From contig JADHYV010000014.1 of assembly GCA_027604705.1 (NCBI GenBank), forward strand, positions 248,001 to 312,000: a stretch of DNA of 64,000 bases, written 5' to 3'. Below are positions 11,580 through 22,005 of the stretch, one piece after another. Origin of the DNA: Allomyces arbusculus. Its lineage: Eukaryota; Blastocladiomycota; Blastocladiomycetes; Blastocladiales; Blastocladiaceae. The notes under the pieces were generated by a model, which did not search any database, was not told the DNA's origin, and saw only the letters and a program-made list of their open reading frames with translations. How positions within the stretch are numbered: position 1 is the stretch's first letter; the number at the start of each line of letters is the position of its first letter. The position numbers and the translations under genes are program-made.

Positions 11580-14489
11580 TTACATCGGTGCTCCTGCTCC
11601 TCCTGCTCCTCCATTCCCATCCCCTCCTCCCTCTCCTCCTTCTCCACCCTCCCCTCCTCCTCGTGCAGCCTGCTGAGCGGCCTGCGCCGCGGCTCTCGCC
11701 TGCTGCGCATGATACTCCCTCAGCTCGGCGGCACGCCGTTCCAAATTGCGCGCCTTCTCACGGTGCTTCTTCTCGCGGTAATACTTGAGCCCGCACGCAT
11801 TGCACAGCGTCCGATCCCCGAGGGGCCCACGGCGCCACTCGGGCGACGACGTCACGCCGCAGCGCGCACACGCCGCGGGCGCCGGCAACGTCGCGGCGCG
11901 CTTGGTCGCGGAACTCGGAGGCGTCTCGCCCGCCGGCCGCTTCTTGCGCGCGCGCGCGGACGCGGGCGCGATGGCGGCCGACGCGGGCGCGGCGGGTGGC
12001 GGTGGTGGGGAGGTCGCGGTCGCGCGTTCGGCGGCGACGGCGGGCGGCGCTGGTGGTGGAGGCCGCGCCGCGTCGGGCCACGCCGGCGCGGTCACGTGCA
12101 GCGCCGCCCCCGCCGGCATCGGCGACGGGTCCGCTGCCGCCGGTTCCGCGTGCGGCGGCGGCGGCGGCGGCGGCGGTGGGACGTCGCGGTACCACGTGTT
12201 CCAGTCGGCCGCGGTCGGCGGCGGCGGCGGCAGCGGCGGCGGGGCGCCGTAGGGTGCGCCGTAGGGCGTCGGCGGGTATCCCGCGTCCCATCCCCACGGC
12301 GGCGGCGGCGGCGGCGGATGGTGGTGGTGGTGGTGCCCGTACTCGTACGCCGCCTCCGGCGGCGGTGGCGGTGGTGCCGATGGGTAGTAGTGGTGGTGGT
12401 GCGCGGCCGCGTCGGGGTGCCAAGACGGATCGGGCGCAGGGTCGTCCACGGGCGGTGGGGGTGGAGGCGGCGGGGCCGCGACTGACCGCTTGGGCTGCGG
12501 CGGCGCGCGCGGATCGTCGCGCGCGACGGGTTCTGGCACGTGCGTGCTCCGGTCCAGCCAGGGCGACGGCGGGATCGCGCTCGCGCTCTCGCGCGCCCTG
12601 TCCTCGTACCGCGCGGCCGGCATCCACGCGCGGTCGTCGACCACATGCAGGGCCGGCCGCGCTGCTGCCGCGTGCCAGGAATGGTGCGCGTCAAACGGAT
12701 CCGCAGACCTCCAAGCGTGTGTGTGTGCGGGCACCGAGGGCGGCGGCGGGGGTGGCGGCCAGTCGTGCCTTGCGTGCGCGCGGTCATGGCGCGCGTACGC
12801 GTGCGGGTGCGCCCACGGGTCCCACGCGTAGGGGTCGCCGTGCGGGGCCGTCGGCGCGGTCCAAGACGCCGGCGCGGCCGCCGTAGGGGCCGACCAGTAC
12901 GGGTCGAGCGGGGTCGGCGGGAGCGCAGAACTCGCGTCGGTCGGCCACGTGGACGGCGGCACTCGCGCCCAGTCGTCGTCCAAGTCGGTGCTGCCGTGGT
13001 GGTGCGGGTGCGGGTGCGGCGCGGCGGCGGCGCGTGGCGGGCCAGGGGCAGGACGTCGCTCGGCGGGTGGTGGCCGGAGCGCCGGTAACCGCGTCGCGCC
13101 CGGCGGTGGTGGCAGCGCGGACGGCGTGGCGCGCTGTGCGGCAGCAGCGGCAGCAGCAGCAGCATCGCGTTGGTGGTTGTCGGTGGTCCCGCCGTTCGGC
13201 CGGCCACCACCGACGAGGCGTGGGCGCAGCGGCGGCTGCCGATCCAGAGCGGTGCCGATCGGCGGCAGCGTGTCATTGCCCGATCGCGCGCGCGCCGGTG
13301 GGTGAACCACGTGAGCGTGCGCAGGCAGTGGTGCCACCGTGGAAGCCGGCGCGATCCGTCGTCCCGCCGGTGGTGCTGGCCGTGGAACGCGGGAATCTGG
13401 ACCACGGTCGCGGCTGCGAGCGTTGCCGTCGGCGTCATTGTCGTTGTCGACACAAGCCGTGTCATGGGCCGTCACCGTGAGGCTGCCCGCGGTCGCTGCG
13501 GTGCGCGGCGGCAGCGGCGGCCGCGCGACCGGAGCGGACTCCACCACTCTGTTGGTGGCAGCGGCGGTGTGCGAGGTGCCACCGAGTGCGGTGGCGCCCA
13601 AGGGGACCGCGCGCACGTGTTCCATGACGACCATGTACCCGTCGGCGAGCGGCACGCACTTGGCCATGTACACGGTGTGCGCGCCGTGCGTCGGGTCCGG
13701 CGCGGACTTGCCCTCCGGGGCGGTGGCCGACGCCGTGGCGAGCGCTGGCACATAGAGTTCGGTTGGCGGCCGGTTGCCGAGCGCGTTGGGCTGAAACGCC
13801 GCGCGCTGAGCGGGACGCATCAGCGCCTGCAGCGAGGTCCCAACATCGGCCGCGTCAGCAGCGGGCGGGTACCGAGCAACAATTTGCAGGTCTTTGCCGC
13901 GGACCACGAGCAGTGCGCGCGACCCCGGGCCCGTAGCGGGGGGTGGGCCTGGTGCGTCGCCCGCGGCCTTGGGGACGGGCGTCGAGGCGGGGGTGAGCGG
14001 GCGGTGCGTGCGTAACCACCCGACGAGCGCGGCGAGGTCGTTCATGGCGACCGTCTCGGCGAGCAGGGACGAGCGGCCGGGCGGGGCGACCGTCCAGAGC
14101 ACGAGCGTCGGCGCGATGTAGTGCAGGGTCACATCGACGGCGGTCGCGGGTGCGGCAGGTACTTCCTTGTAGTCGGCGAGCAAGTTGAACTGGATCGGGT
14201 CGGCGTACGGCGGTTGTGGTAAAGGCACGTCGCGCCACTGCGGGCGCGCGGCCGTGCGCGCAACGACGCCACGCACGCCGGAGTTGGCATGGTGCCGCAC
14301 GAGCCGGGCGTGAATCGTTGCCAGGTCGCGCACCGTCTCGGGCGTGAAAAAGCAGTACTGCTGCGACCGCCAAATCAAGTCGAACCGGTCGTTGGTCACG
14401 ACTAGGCCGACGGGCGCCGGGTTGCCGGCCGGGCCGCCGGCGGACGGGGTGGAGCCCGTGCAGGTGGCGGGCGGCGGCGAGTCCATCAT
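11580..14489 (-). CDS. GATA-type zinc-finger transcription factor (X18 loop), Pro/His-rich
   Basis: A single exon of 969 residues from tandem ATGs at 14489. Near residues 871-896 lies one GATA finger with spacing C-X2-C-X18-C-X2-C (CARC ... CNAC), containing SPEWRRGPLGD and CNACGL. A basic tail follows (KYYREKKHREKARN). The X18 loop is the class seen in fungal White Collar proteins and plant GATA factors; common fungal nitrogen regulators have X17. The N-terminal 300 residues hold two regions that could be PAS-like folds (around 20-60 and 190-290), but the match is weak. The middle is Pro/His/Ala-rich low complexity. A White Collar-2-type light or signal regulator is possible and not shown. 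The frame stays open upstream to 15227, but that part is low-complexity and is treated as 5' sequence. Confidence 0.75.
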   Translation of the reverse strand: MMDSPPPATCTGSTPSAGGPAGNPAPVGLVVTNDRFDLIWRSQQYCFFTPETVRDLATIHARLVRHHANSGVRGVVARTAARPQWRDVPLPQPPYADPIQFNLLADYKEVPAAPATAVDVTLHYIAPTLVLWTVAPPGRSSLLAETVAMNDLAALVGWLRTHRPLTPASTPVPKAAGDAPGPPPATGPGSRALLVVRGKDLQIVARYPPAADAADVGTSLQALMRPAQRAAFQPNALGNRPPTELYVPALATASATAPEGKSAPDPTHGAHTVYMAKCVPLADGYMVVMEHVRAVPLGATALGGTSHTAAATNRVVESAPVARPPLPPRTAATAGSLTVTAHDTACVDNDNDADGNARSRDRGPDSRVPRPAPPAGRRIAPASTVAPLPAHAHVVHPPARARSGNDTLPPIGTALDRQPPLRPRLVGGGRPNGGTTDNHQRDAAAAAAAAAQRATPSALPPPPGATRLPALRPPPAERRPAPGPPRAAAAPHPHPHHHGSTDLDDDWARVPPSTWPTDASSALPPTPLDPYWSAPTAAAPASWTAPTAPHGDPYAWDPWAHPHAYARHDRAHARHDWPPPPPPPSVPAHTHAWRSADPFDAHHSWHAAAARPALHVVDDRAWMPAARYEDRARESASAIPPSPWLDRSTHVPEPVARDDPRAPPQPKRSVAAPPPPPPPPVDDPAPDPSWHPDAAAHHHHYYPSAPPPPPPEAAYEYGHHHHHHPPPPPPPWGWDAGYPPTPYGAPYGAPPPLPPPPPTAADWNTWYRDVPPPPPPPPPHAEPAAADPSPMPAGAALHVTAPAWPDAARPPPPAPPAVAAERATATSPPPPPAAPASAAIAPASARARKKRPAGETPPSSATKRAATLPAPAACARCGVTSSPEWRRGPLGDRTLCNACGLKYYREKKHREKARNLERRAAELREYHAQQARAAAQAAQQAARGGGEGGEGGEGGGDGNGGAGGAGAPM

Positions 14490-16536
14490 CGTGGTGGTGG
14501 TGGTGGGGGGGGCGGGGGGGGGAGATGGTGGTGGAGCGCGGCACGGGGCGCGGTGGGGTGCGCAATGCGGGGAGTGGGGCGCGAGTCGGGATGGGCAGTC
14601 GAGGAAGGCCGCAGTCGGACTTGGGCCGATGGAGATGTGGAGCCTAGTTGCGTGCGCGGGGAAGCAGCGAAGCGCTGGGCGGCGGGCGGTCGACGGGGCC
14701 GCGGCGGCCGAGCGTAATCGAGGGAGCGCGGCGCACAAAGACAGGAGGGCGGGAGGGGGGGGCAAGATCGCAGCAATGAGCAACCAGCGCGGCGTGTGAA
14801 CGACGGCAGGGGGCGAGCGAGCGGTGGGGCTCTCGGGTGGGCGGGTGGGCAGGTGGGCGGGCGCGCAGCGCAGCGCAGCGCAGTGTCGGCGTGAGGAAGA
14901 CGAGCACCTCGATGTTGTTGGTGGTGGTGGAGGCAGTGGTGCCCGGTGCGTTGCGTTGTCGCGCCAGGGAGAAAGAGCCGCGCAGCACCGGCCACCGCGG
15001 CCCCCTTGGCTCACGCGGTCGCACACGCACGCGGGCGGGCCAGCAACGTGGGGCAACGCGCGCGCTGCGCAATCACCACGCTCTCGTGCAGCCTCCCGCA
15101 TGGCGGGCACTCGGCCTCGAGTCGGGCGCCGAGCGCCACGTGCACCGCGACGGTCGCGCCCCGTCTCGCCCACCGCGCGCGCAAGAACGACGGGTCGCGC
15201 CCGCCCTGGACCCCGCGCCGCGAACACCAGCTGAACCTTGCTGAAACCAGACTAAAGGTACCAGTTGCTGTTGGACGGTGGTGTGCGGATGCCAGCCCGC
15301 GAGGAGGCCGGAGGGGGAGCTGGCAACTGCGCGGCGGGCGACACGCGTGGTGGTCGAGGTGGGCGACAGAGCACCGCCACAGCGAGCGGCGCTGCGGCTG
15401 AGCAGGGGCAGGATGCGGGCAGAGGCGAACGAATGCTGCTCGCGAACAAGGTGGATCGCGTAGGCTGCCGAAGCGCTCCGTGTCAGTTGGTGATCGTGGG
15501 CCCGTGGCGCGCGCGCGCGGGAGGCCGTTGGAGAGGGGAGAAGGAGGCAGCGAGCTGGCAAGTCGATTGGTTCCCGATGGGGAAAAGCGAGGAGAAAACG
15601 GGGGCCGCACACTGAACGGGTCATGGAACACGGGCCCAGCCTTTGGCCGAGGTCTTCGCCGGCCGGCGCGTGTGTGCCAAGCCGACAAGGCGCGGCCGGG
15701 CAGACCGACCAGACGCCCGATGCGCCATCGTGCTGTTTAAGCGATGAGCGATCATGGCGGGCGCCGGTGTGCCGGCCGATCGGGCGCGCGAGGCACTTGG
15801 CGCGGCGCTGGGCCGTGACTCGGTCGCAGACGGCCGCAGCGCAGATGGGCCTGGGTGCGCGGCGTGCTCGATGCCGATGGAGACAGACGTACACAAAGCG
15901 CTCGTTTGCTCGATCACGGAGAATTCGGGGAGGAGCAGGAGGAGGAGCGGCAGCGGCGCGGTCGCGCGAGTGGTGGAGGCCCCTTCGAGGCCCATCGTTG
16001 AGCCGCCGCTCGTGCCGGTTCGGGTCGCACCAACTCGCGGCGCGTTCCATGGTACGAAGACCACAGTGAGGTTGCGCGCAACGTGCAGATCACACTACCA
16101 CCCCGTCCGGTGCCGCGAGGCCGGTCCCGACTCGGCATGTCTGTGTGCTTGCTGGGCGGTGGGCTTGCGGCAGGCACCCTCTCGGCCATCACGCCGCTGA
16201 TCAGCTCCCGTCCCTGCACCGCCCATGCGGTCTGGGGGTCGCCGGGCAGTGTCGTTCATGCTGCGCGTCGCGCGTTTGTGTGTGACATGCAGGATTTCAA
16301 GACGCGTCGCGTTGGCAGCCCTCTCGTGAACGAGCACACACACGACCATGAACGCGCGCCAGAACGGGAGACACGCGTGCTGACGCGTCCGAGGGTGCAG
16401 AGCAGAAACACCACGGCTTGCGGTGGCATTGAGTGTCTCTAATTTCGTTTGCTTGCGTTGCCCAATTTATCGCTCTCTGCTTTGGTGTATATTTATTTTA
16501 AGTAATCAATCGATAAAGCTCTCACCTTTCTTTCAT
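14490..16536. other. Long upstream region of the GATA factor, no gene seen
   Basis: About 2 kb with long but compositionally driven open frames on both strands and no recognisable domain. Features visible are a G-rich run just before the ATG (about 14504-14522), GCGCA tandem units at about 14862-14884, and falling GC toward 16440-16540. It most likely holds the GATA factor promoter and 5' UTR, and the 3' end of the TLDc gene. Confidence 0.35.
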
Positions 16537-18116
16537 TTACTCGGCCCGCGGCTCGCCCTCGTCGTCGCCAAAGACCAACGGCGCCGGCTCGTGCATCACG
16601 TCCTTGCTGTACATTTTGCGGCCGGCCATTTCAAACAACTCTACACGACGTCCTGCGTGTCAGTATTCTGTGTCCCCGCGCGCACCGATCCGCTCATTCT
16701 CGACCATCAAACCGTACCCATCAGCTCCGGATACTGCTCCAACACGCTCTTCTTGCCATTCGACAGCACCACCTCTGCGTCCGGATCCCGCGTGAACGCC
16801 GGATCGTCCACAACCCACACCTCCACCGCCTCTACCTCAAATTCCTCGGCATTCGCCAACCGCGGATTACCATACGTCGAACTGACCCCACCGGCTGTGC
16901 GCGAATGCCCCTTCTCCATCCCGCCCTCGACCCACCACCCGAAATGGCCCATTTGCCCGCCCATCCCGATCCCGTGCGCGACCGTCGCCCCCGCGCCATG
17001 GAAATAGACCAAATGCTCGTTCCGGCCGGTGGGGGAATACACGTGCAGCGCCGGCGACGCCTGAAACACGGACGCGGGAATGGCCAGTGTGTTGGGCGCC
17101 AAGTCGCGCGCGGACTGCCACGTCGGCGCGAGACGTAATGGCGCGGCTGCGACAATCCCGCCAAAGACGTAGCCCTGCGTGTCGCGCACGAGGATCACGG
17201 TCGCCGCCGCATGCGGTGCCGCGCCCGTCGCCGCGTACAACCCGCGGGTCAGTGCCGACCACGCAAGCCCGTCCCGCGGGGACGCGTACGCGCAGTGCCA
17301 TGCGCCAGGAGGGACCACGCTTGTCGCGGACAGGGCCAAAACGAGCGACAGGGTCAGGAGCGGCCGCGCGACCGGCGGGTGGCCGAGGTCCAGGTGTGGT
17401 AGAAGAAGGCGGTGCGCGCGGTCGTCCCGGAGAACGCGGCGCGCGACGGACGCGAGGCTGATGGGGGTGGAGAGCAAGTACGGGCGCGCCGCGTACAGCC
17501 GCAGGACGGTGCTGGGCGGCGGGATCGCCAAAGGGTGGAGGGCCAGGAACTCGACGAGCGCGGTTGGGAGGGTCTTGAGCGGCTGCGGCGCGCAGTGCGT
17601 CGGGTGGAACGCGAGCATTGTTGCTGGATCGGTCGGGTCCGGGTCCGACACGGGCGGACTTGCGATCGCCGCGCACGTGCGGTAGATTGGCAACCAGGCG
17701 GCGACCATGGCGGCCGCACGCGCGCGAGCGAATTCGGTGTCGTCGGCACCGTCGAGAGCGGGTAGCCACACGGTCCATTGCGCGCGGTCATCGAACAAGA
17801 GGTCGGCGTGCGCCATGGTCGCAGTAATGGTCGCGGTCAGGTCAGGTGGCGGTGTAGTGGCGCGGCGCTTGGGCGGAATCGCATTCTGCAGGGAGGCTGT
17901 CGCGTGCTCGACAGCGACATCGACCAGAACGCGTAGGTCGAGGACCGGCGTGCCATTTGTGGTTGGTGGTGGTGGTGCCGGCAGGAGCGAGCGCAGGTCG
18001 GCGGCAGACTGCCAGCGGCCGGAGGCAATGAGCGCGGCGAGGTGCGCGGCCTCTTCGGCAGTCAGGGACAAGGTTGGCGGCGGCGGTGCGGGCGGAGAGG
18101 AGGACGCGGCGCCCAT
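16537..18116 (-). CDS. MEAK7: MEAK7/TLDC1-like TLDc-domain protein
   Basis: Two exons (18116-16718 and 16640-16537) give 500 residues; the 77-nt intron is phase 1. The C-terminal TLDc domain (about 268-475) contains VYSPTGRNEHLVYFHG, the diagnostic GIGMGGQMGHFGWWV, KGHSRT and VEVWVV, in the same order as human MEAK7. The second exon extends it with LFEMAGRKMYS, fitting the family C-terminus; without this splice the frame would stop four residues past the exon end. The protein begins MGAASSS, a plausible N-myristoylation signal like that of human MEAK7 (MGNS), which acts at the lysosome in a TOR-related pathway. TLDc proteins can also bind V-ATPase. The membrane or vacuole role is inferred. 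It is divergent from the PPR-like gene. Confidence 0.85.
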
Positions 18117-18396
18117 GTTGGCGGGAGTTGGTGGACAGGACGTGGATCGCACGCGGCGGTGGTGGTGGTGGTGCGGGCGAGAACGGCGGCGATCGCGTGC
18201 GGTGGATCGGGCACATGCGAGCACGTGGTCGCGATCAGCACTTGGCTCGCCAACCAAACGCTCCGGCCACCAACCCTCGAGCACCAGCTGCTGTCGTCGT
18301 CGTCGACCGCGACCGCCGATCCGCCGTGCATCCCACCGCCAGACTGTGAAGCGCGAGGCCTTGACTTGCGGCAACTTACGCGGCGCCCCGACCACG
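18117..18396. promoter_or_regulatory. 280-bp bidirectional promoter region
   Basis: Compact spacer between the divergent start codons of the TLDc gene (18116, -) and the PPR-like gene (18397, +). No distinct motif was recognised. Confidence 0.45.
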
Positions 18397-20973
18397 ATGC
18401 GCCCCTTGCCGCGCCCGAGCGCCCTGTCTGCCATCCGCCCTCCATCCATCCAGTTCGCGATCACCTCAGTGCCCCGACGCTGTGCACAATGTCGCACGAT
18501 ACGATGCGTTTCGACCACCGGGAACCCTTCCGAGCGACCAGCGGCGCACCGACGACAAGGAAACGGACACGATCACGACGGGAACAACGAGCGCGGCGCG
18601 CGCGCTCGCCCTGCGCTGCCACCTCTGACCAGGCCCGCGCGCCGACTCAAGGCCGAGTACCAGCCGTCCGGCACCAAGCCGCTCTATTCGCCTCGGACCG
18701 TGCCGCGCACATCGACGGCCCCCACTGCCGCTGCTACGGCCGCGTCGTCGCTGTCGCCAGCCTGGCTTTCGCCGACACAAGCCTCGTCCACGACGCGCTC
18801 CGCTGTCACGATTGCCGACCACCTCCAATGGGATTTTGTCCGCCACGATCCCGACCTGACGGCTGCTCTCGCGTTATTCCGCCGCGTTCTCGCGGACCGC
18901 GCCGCCGCGCTCCCGCTCGGATCTCCGCGCATCGCCCCCGTCCAGGTCCCGCCGCTCGCTGACAAGACCTCTGTGCCGTGGTCGGCTGTGTCGCTCGTGC
19001 GCGCCGCGCGCCAGCTCGCGCACCGACTGCTCAAGGCTGAGACGGAACCTAGCGAAGAAGACGACAGCGACGACACTTGGGAACCGACATGGGCCGCACC
19101 GTCGCGTGTCTGGTCGCCGACCCCACCTACCGTCCAGGTCGACTCGGGCACCTGGACCGACGTCGTGCGACTCTACCAGGAAGCCGTACAGGTTGCGCAC
19201 CGCGATACCGGTCGCGCATCGTCGGCACGCACGCACCCGGCGCACGACACGCCGTTGCACACGCTCACGCACCACGATCACAACCTGATTCTCTCGGCTC
19301 TCCACCGTATCGACTCGGCCCACAGCGCGCCGCCGACGATCTGGCCCGGTCTTGGCCGGGACGGCGCGCCGTACCGCGCAGCCACTGCCGTTGCCTGGTA
19401 CCGGCGCATGCAAATGCACCGTATCCGCCTCGCCGCGGGCACCGACGCAGCAGCCATCGTCATCTACCACTTGACCACCGCGCACAATGATGCACCGCAC
19501 GTGCGCGGCCTACTCTCCCGGCTCGCAGCCGCGGGGATCAGCGACTCACCACTCGACGGCGCGGTGGCCTCCGCGCAGCTCGAGCGCGCCGTGCACGCGT
19601 ACGTCGTCGCGCTCGCGCACGGCCACTACCCGGTCGCCGCTCTGCACGACGCCTACGCGAACGTCGTCCCCAACATCGCTCCGGCCGTCGCGCGCTCGCC
19701 GGCGTTTCTCGAACTGGTTCTGGTCACGGCCACGCAGCATGCTGACGCGATGATCCCCGCGCATGATGCGCGCACGCTCGTCGCGTCGGTTCTCGACGAC
19801 TTGCGCGGGCACACGTGGTCGCGCGCGACCTACCACGCGGTCGTCCGGTTCCACCTCGCTCTCGCACGAACCAACCCGGCCGAACGGTTCCTCGTGCCTT
19901 ACTGGCTCGCGGAAATGAAGGCGCGCGGTGTACCGTGGACCACGGCCACGCATAACCTCGAGCTGCAGGACCGCGTTTTGCAAATCGGACACACTCCCAG
20001 CGACTCGGATTTCGCCAGCGCTACCGGGTACCAGCCGCGCGGCGTCGCCAGACTCCTCTCCTGGGTCCGCCCAACCGCGCGCGACACCCCCGTGCGCCCA
20101 TCACGCACCGCTCAGATCGCGACCGCACTCAAGGGCGTCCGCGAGCACCTCGCGCGAATCCCCGCGCCCGACGCGGACAGTTACGCGATTGCGATCCGCG
20201 CGCATATCGACCACGCCGCGCGCGGTAAGGCGCATGCGCTGTATTTTGATTCGATCCGGGCCGGTTTGTGCGTGCCGAGCGACGTGCCTCTGTCCCTCCT
20301 CGCTGCGCACTTGGCCGCGAACGACGTCGATGCCGCGGTGCACTTGTTTGTTACCGCACACGACCACGTGCCCGGGTTCCCCGCGGCGTTCGCGCAGAAT
20401 GGCGGGCCGGACCCGGCGCGGCTTGCGGCCGCAACGCTCCCAGCGCGCCGCGCGCATCGTGCAACCACCACAGGCGGTGGTGGTGGTGGTGGTGGTGGTG
20501 GTGGTGGTGGTGGTGGTGGTGGTGGTGGTGGTGGAGGGGCCGACGTGACGCTCGTCTCGCCCTGGCACGTCATGTGCCATGCGGCGCTCGATGCCGAGCA
20601 CGTGGATCTCGTCCGGCTCATGGCACGCACGTTGAGCGCGGCGCTTGACGCAACGCCCGAGCGTGGCGATGAAGGGTTTTCGCTTCCGGAAGTGTCCCTC
20701 GTCACGCTTGCGCGCGCGCTCGATATGCTGGGCCGTCGCGGGTTGGTCGAGGACGCGGCACGGCTGGTCGAGTGTGCGATCGCGCTGCAGAACCGGATGG
20801 CCGCCCATGGGTTGGTTGTGGGGGAGGACGAGCAGCGCGCGTGGGTGCGGTATGCGGTGGACGCGTTTGGGAGGGGGGTGGAGCGGATGGGGGGCACGCA
20901 TGCGAGGCGGGAGATGGTCGCTGAGTTGGAGGAGAGAGTGAGGGTGGGGAGGGGTGGAGAGGAGAGGGAATAG
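18397..20973 (+). CDS. PPR-like helical-repeat protein, probably mitochondrial
   Basis: A single exon of 858 residues. The first 45 residues are rich in Arg, Ser and Pro and lack acidic residues (MRPLPRPSALSAIRPPSIQ...), as in mitochondrial presequences. The body is a succession of helix pairs with PPR-like character, for example DADSYAIAIRAHIDHAARG followed by KAHALYFDSIRAGLCVPSD, and LVTLARALDMLGRRGLVEDA. Fungal PPR proteins bind organellar RNA in processing or translation; the target is unknown. A run of 22 glycines encoded by a GGT repeat interrupts the C-terminal third. The start was chosen because it gives the presequence; the frame is open further upstream but would overlap the divergent TLDc gene. 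Confidence 0.6.
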   Translation: MRPLPRPSALSAIRPPSIQFAITSVPRRCAQCRTIRCVSTTGNPSERPAAHRRQGNGHDHDGNNERGARARPALPPLTRPARRLKAEYQPSGTKPLYSPRTVPRTSTAPTAAATAASSLSPAWLSPTQASSTTRSAVTIADHLQWDFVRHDPDLTAALALFRRVLADRAAALPLGSPRIAPVQVPPLADKTSVPWSAVSLVRAARQLAHRLLKAETEPSEEDDSDDTWEPTWAAPSRVWSPTPPTVQVDSGTWTDVVRLYQEAVQVAHRDTGRASSARTHPAHDTPLHTLTHHDHNLILSALHRIDSAHSAPPTIWPGLGRDGAPYRAATAVAWYRRMQMHRIRLAAGTDAAAIVIYHLTTAHNDAPHVRGLLSRLAAAGISDSPLDGAVASAQLERAVHAYVVALAHGHYPVAALHDAYANVVPNIAPAVARSPAFLELVLVTATQHADAMIPAHDARTLVASVLDDLRGHTWSRATYHAVVRFHLALARTNPAERFLVPYWLAEMKARGVPWTTATHNLELQDRVLQIGHTPSDSDFASATGYQPRGVARLLSWVRPTARDTPVRPSRTAQIATALKGVREHLARIPAPDADSYAIAIRAHIDHAARGKAHALYFDSIRAGLCVPSDVPLSLLAAHLAANDVDAAVHLFVTAHDHVPGFPAAFAQNGGPDPARLAAATLPARRAHRATTTGGGGGGGGGGGGGGGGGGGGGGADVTLVSPWHVMCHAALDAEHVDLVRLMARTLSAALDATPERGDEGFSLPEVSLVTLARALDMLGRRGLVEDAARLVECAIALQNRMAAHGLVVGEDEQRAWVRYAVDAFGRGVERMGGTHARREMVAELEERVRVGRGGEERE
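20476..20532 (+). repeat. (GGT)19 coding repeat, poly-Gly
   Basis: Nineteen uninterrupted GGT codons, flanked by GGC before and GGA GGG after, encode 22 consecutive glycines in the PPR-like protein. The near-perfect unit suggests recent slippage expansion. Confidence 0.95.
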
Positions 20974-21123
20974 AATGAGAAGTGTTGCACAATTCAACAC
21001 ATGTTTTGCGTCTTGCTGGGTCGACAGAGGTCTGAACTTGTCAGCTCCAGGCAAAAAGTTGAGCATGATGTTCAAACATGTGGGTTCCGTCGTGGAAGGA
21101 CAAACACGCCTTCTGTTACATAG
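20974..21123. other. Short 3' flank before the tRNA
   Basis: 150 bp between the PPR-like stop codon and the tRNA gene on the opposite strand. No feature was recognised and there is no obvious run of four or more T just past the tRNA 3' end on the minus strand. Confidence 0.4.
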
Positions 21124-21196
21124 TGTCACCGGCCAGGATCGAACTGGCGACCTTGAGTGTGTGAGACTCACGTGATGACCACTACACCACGGTGAC
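21124..21196 (-). tRNA. tRNA-Val (anticodon CAC)
   Basis: A 73-nt cloverleaf on the minus strand. The acceptor stem GTCACCG pairs perfectly with CGGTGAC, with discriminator A. The D arm reads GTGTAGTGGTCATCAC. The anticodon stem TGAGT/ACTCA closes the loop CTCACAC, giving anticodon CAC (Val, codon GTG). The T arm is GCCAG-TTCGATC-CTGGC with the internal B box. There is no intron and no encoded CCA. The D arm matches eukaryotic tRNA-Val. Confidence 0.95.
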
Positions 21197-22005
21197 AAAG
21201 CCAGCTTGTGCTTAGCCCTTGAGCTAAGCTGCCGTTGTACAATTTGCCAAATGAATTTTCCCGGTCCCGGCAGGGCATCTGGTGCCAAAACCTCGCTGAG
21301 CACTCCCTCGCTTGCTCGCGGGCCGTGCGCACGCGTCCATAACTTAGTTCCAGCTGTGTTTGTGCGCGGAAGCCAGTCGGGGCAAGATCAGCTATTGATC
21401 ACCTGGCGGATGCTGACGACAACATCCCAAACGCGTCTCGCACGGACAGTCGGGCACATCACGTTGCATGCCATCACCGCTGGCAGTCTGAAACAGGGTC
21501 GGCTCGTTTCAAAGCCAGGCTTATGCGTAACTTGAGCCGGATCAAATACGGGTCAATACGCCGTGCATATCTGGGGCCACTTCGCCAGTTGCCACCGCTC
21601 GCCACTGGAGGTCCAAATCGGGCTCAAACCAGGAACACCATCGTCTGCGACGGTGGACCCCGTTCGTCTGTGCAAGAAGAACTGGTGGAGGGACGACTCT
21701 CTCTGCCCGAGCAGTATCGGCACTGAATTCATCGTGCAGCGTGCCGCCAAGTGATCAAGTTAGCGCGTCTAAGTGCAGCCCCTGTGCTGCGTCTACTCGC
21801 ACAGGACTTGACCTCCATCGACTCGCCGAACATCATGAGCGGGAACGCGGCCGCGCGCGCTGCGCGCCGAGTGTGCTGCTCGCCCACACGCATCGCCATG
21901 GCGCCGCTCGCGTTTGCGACAGTCGGGTACAGCAATTCCCCACCACCTCCACCACGGCAAGCCGCCCTCTTACGCGCAGTCGACATCGACTGTAGATTTA
22001 TTGTC
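21197..22005. other. Intergenic region upstream of the PhoD-like gene
   Basis: About 800 bp containing the upstream flank of tRNA-Val and the promoter of the PhoD-like gene. A frame in phase with the PhoD-like protein extends back to about 21751 with other ATGs (for example at 21835). Its composition does not look like conserved protein, so it is treated as 5' leader. Confidence 0.35.

Noticed and set aside
11454-12485. Plus-strand Arg-rich open frame opposite the GATA factor
   Set aside because: Almost entirely Arg/Gly/Val low complexity mirroring Pro/Ala/His codons on the coding strand.
14490-15227. N-terminal extension of the GATA factor frame (246 codons)
   Set aside because: Open only because of GC content; composition is Pro/Arg/Ser-rich, and tandem ATGs at 14489 begin the more regular sequence.
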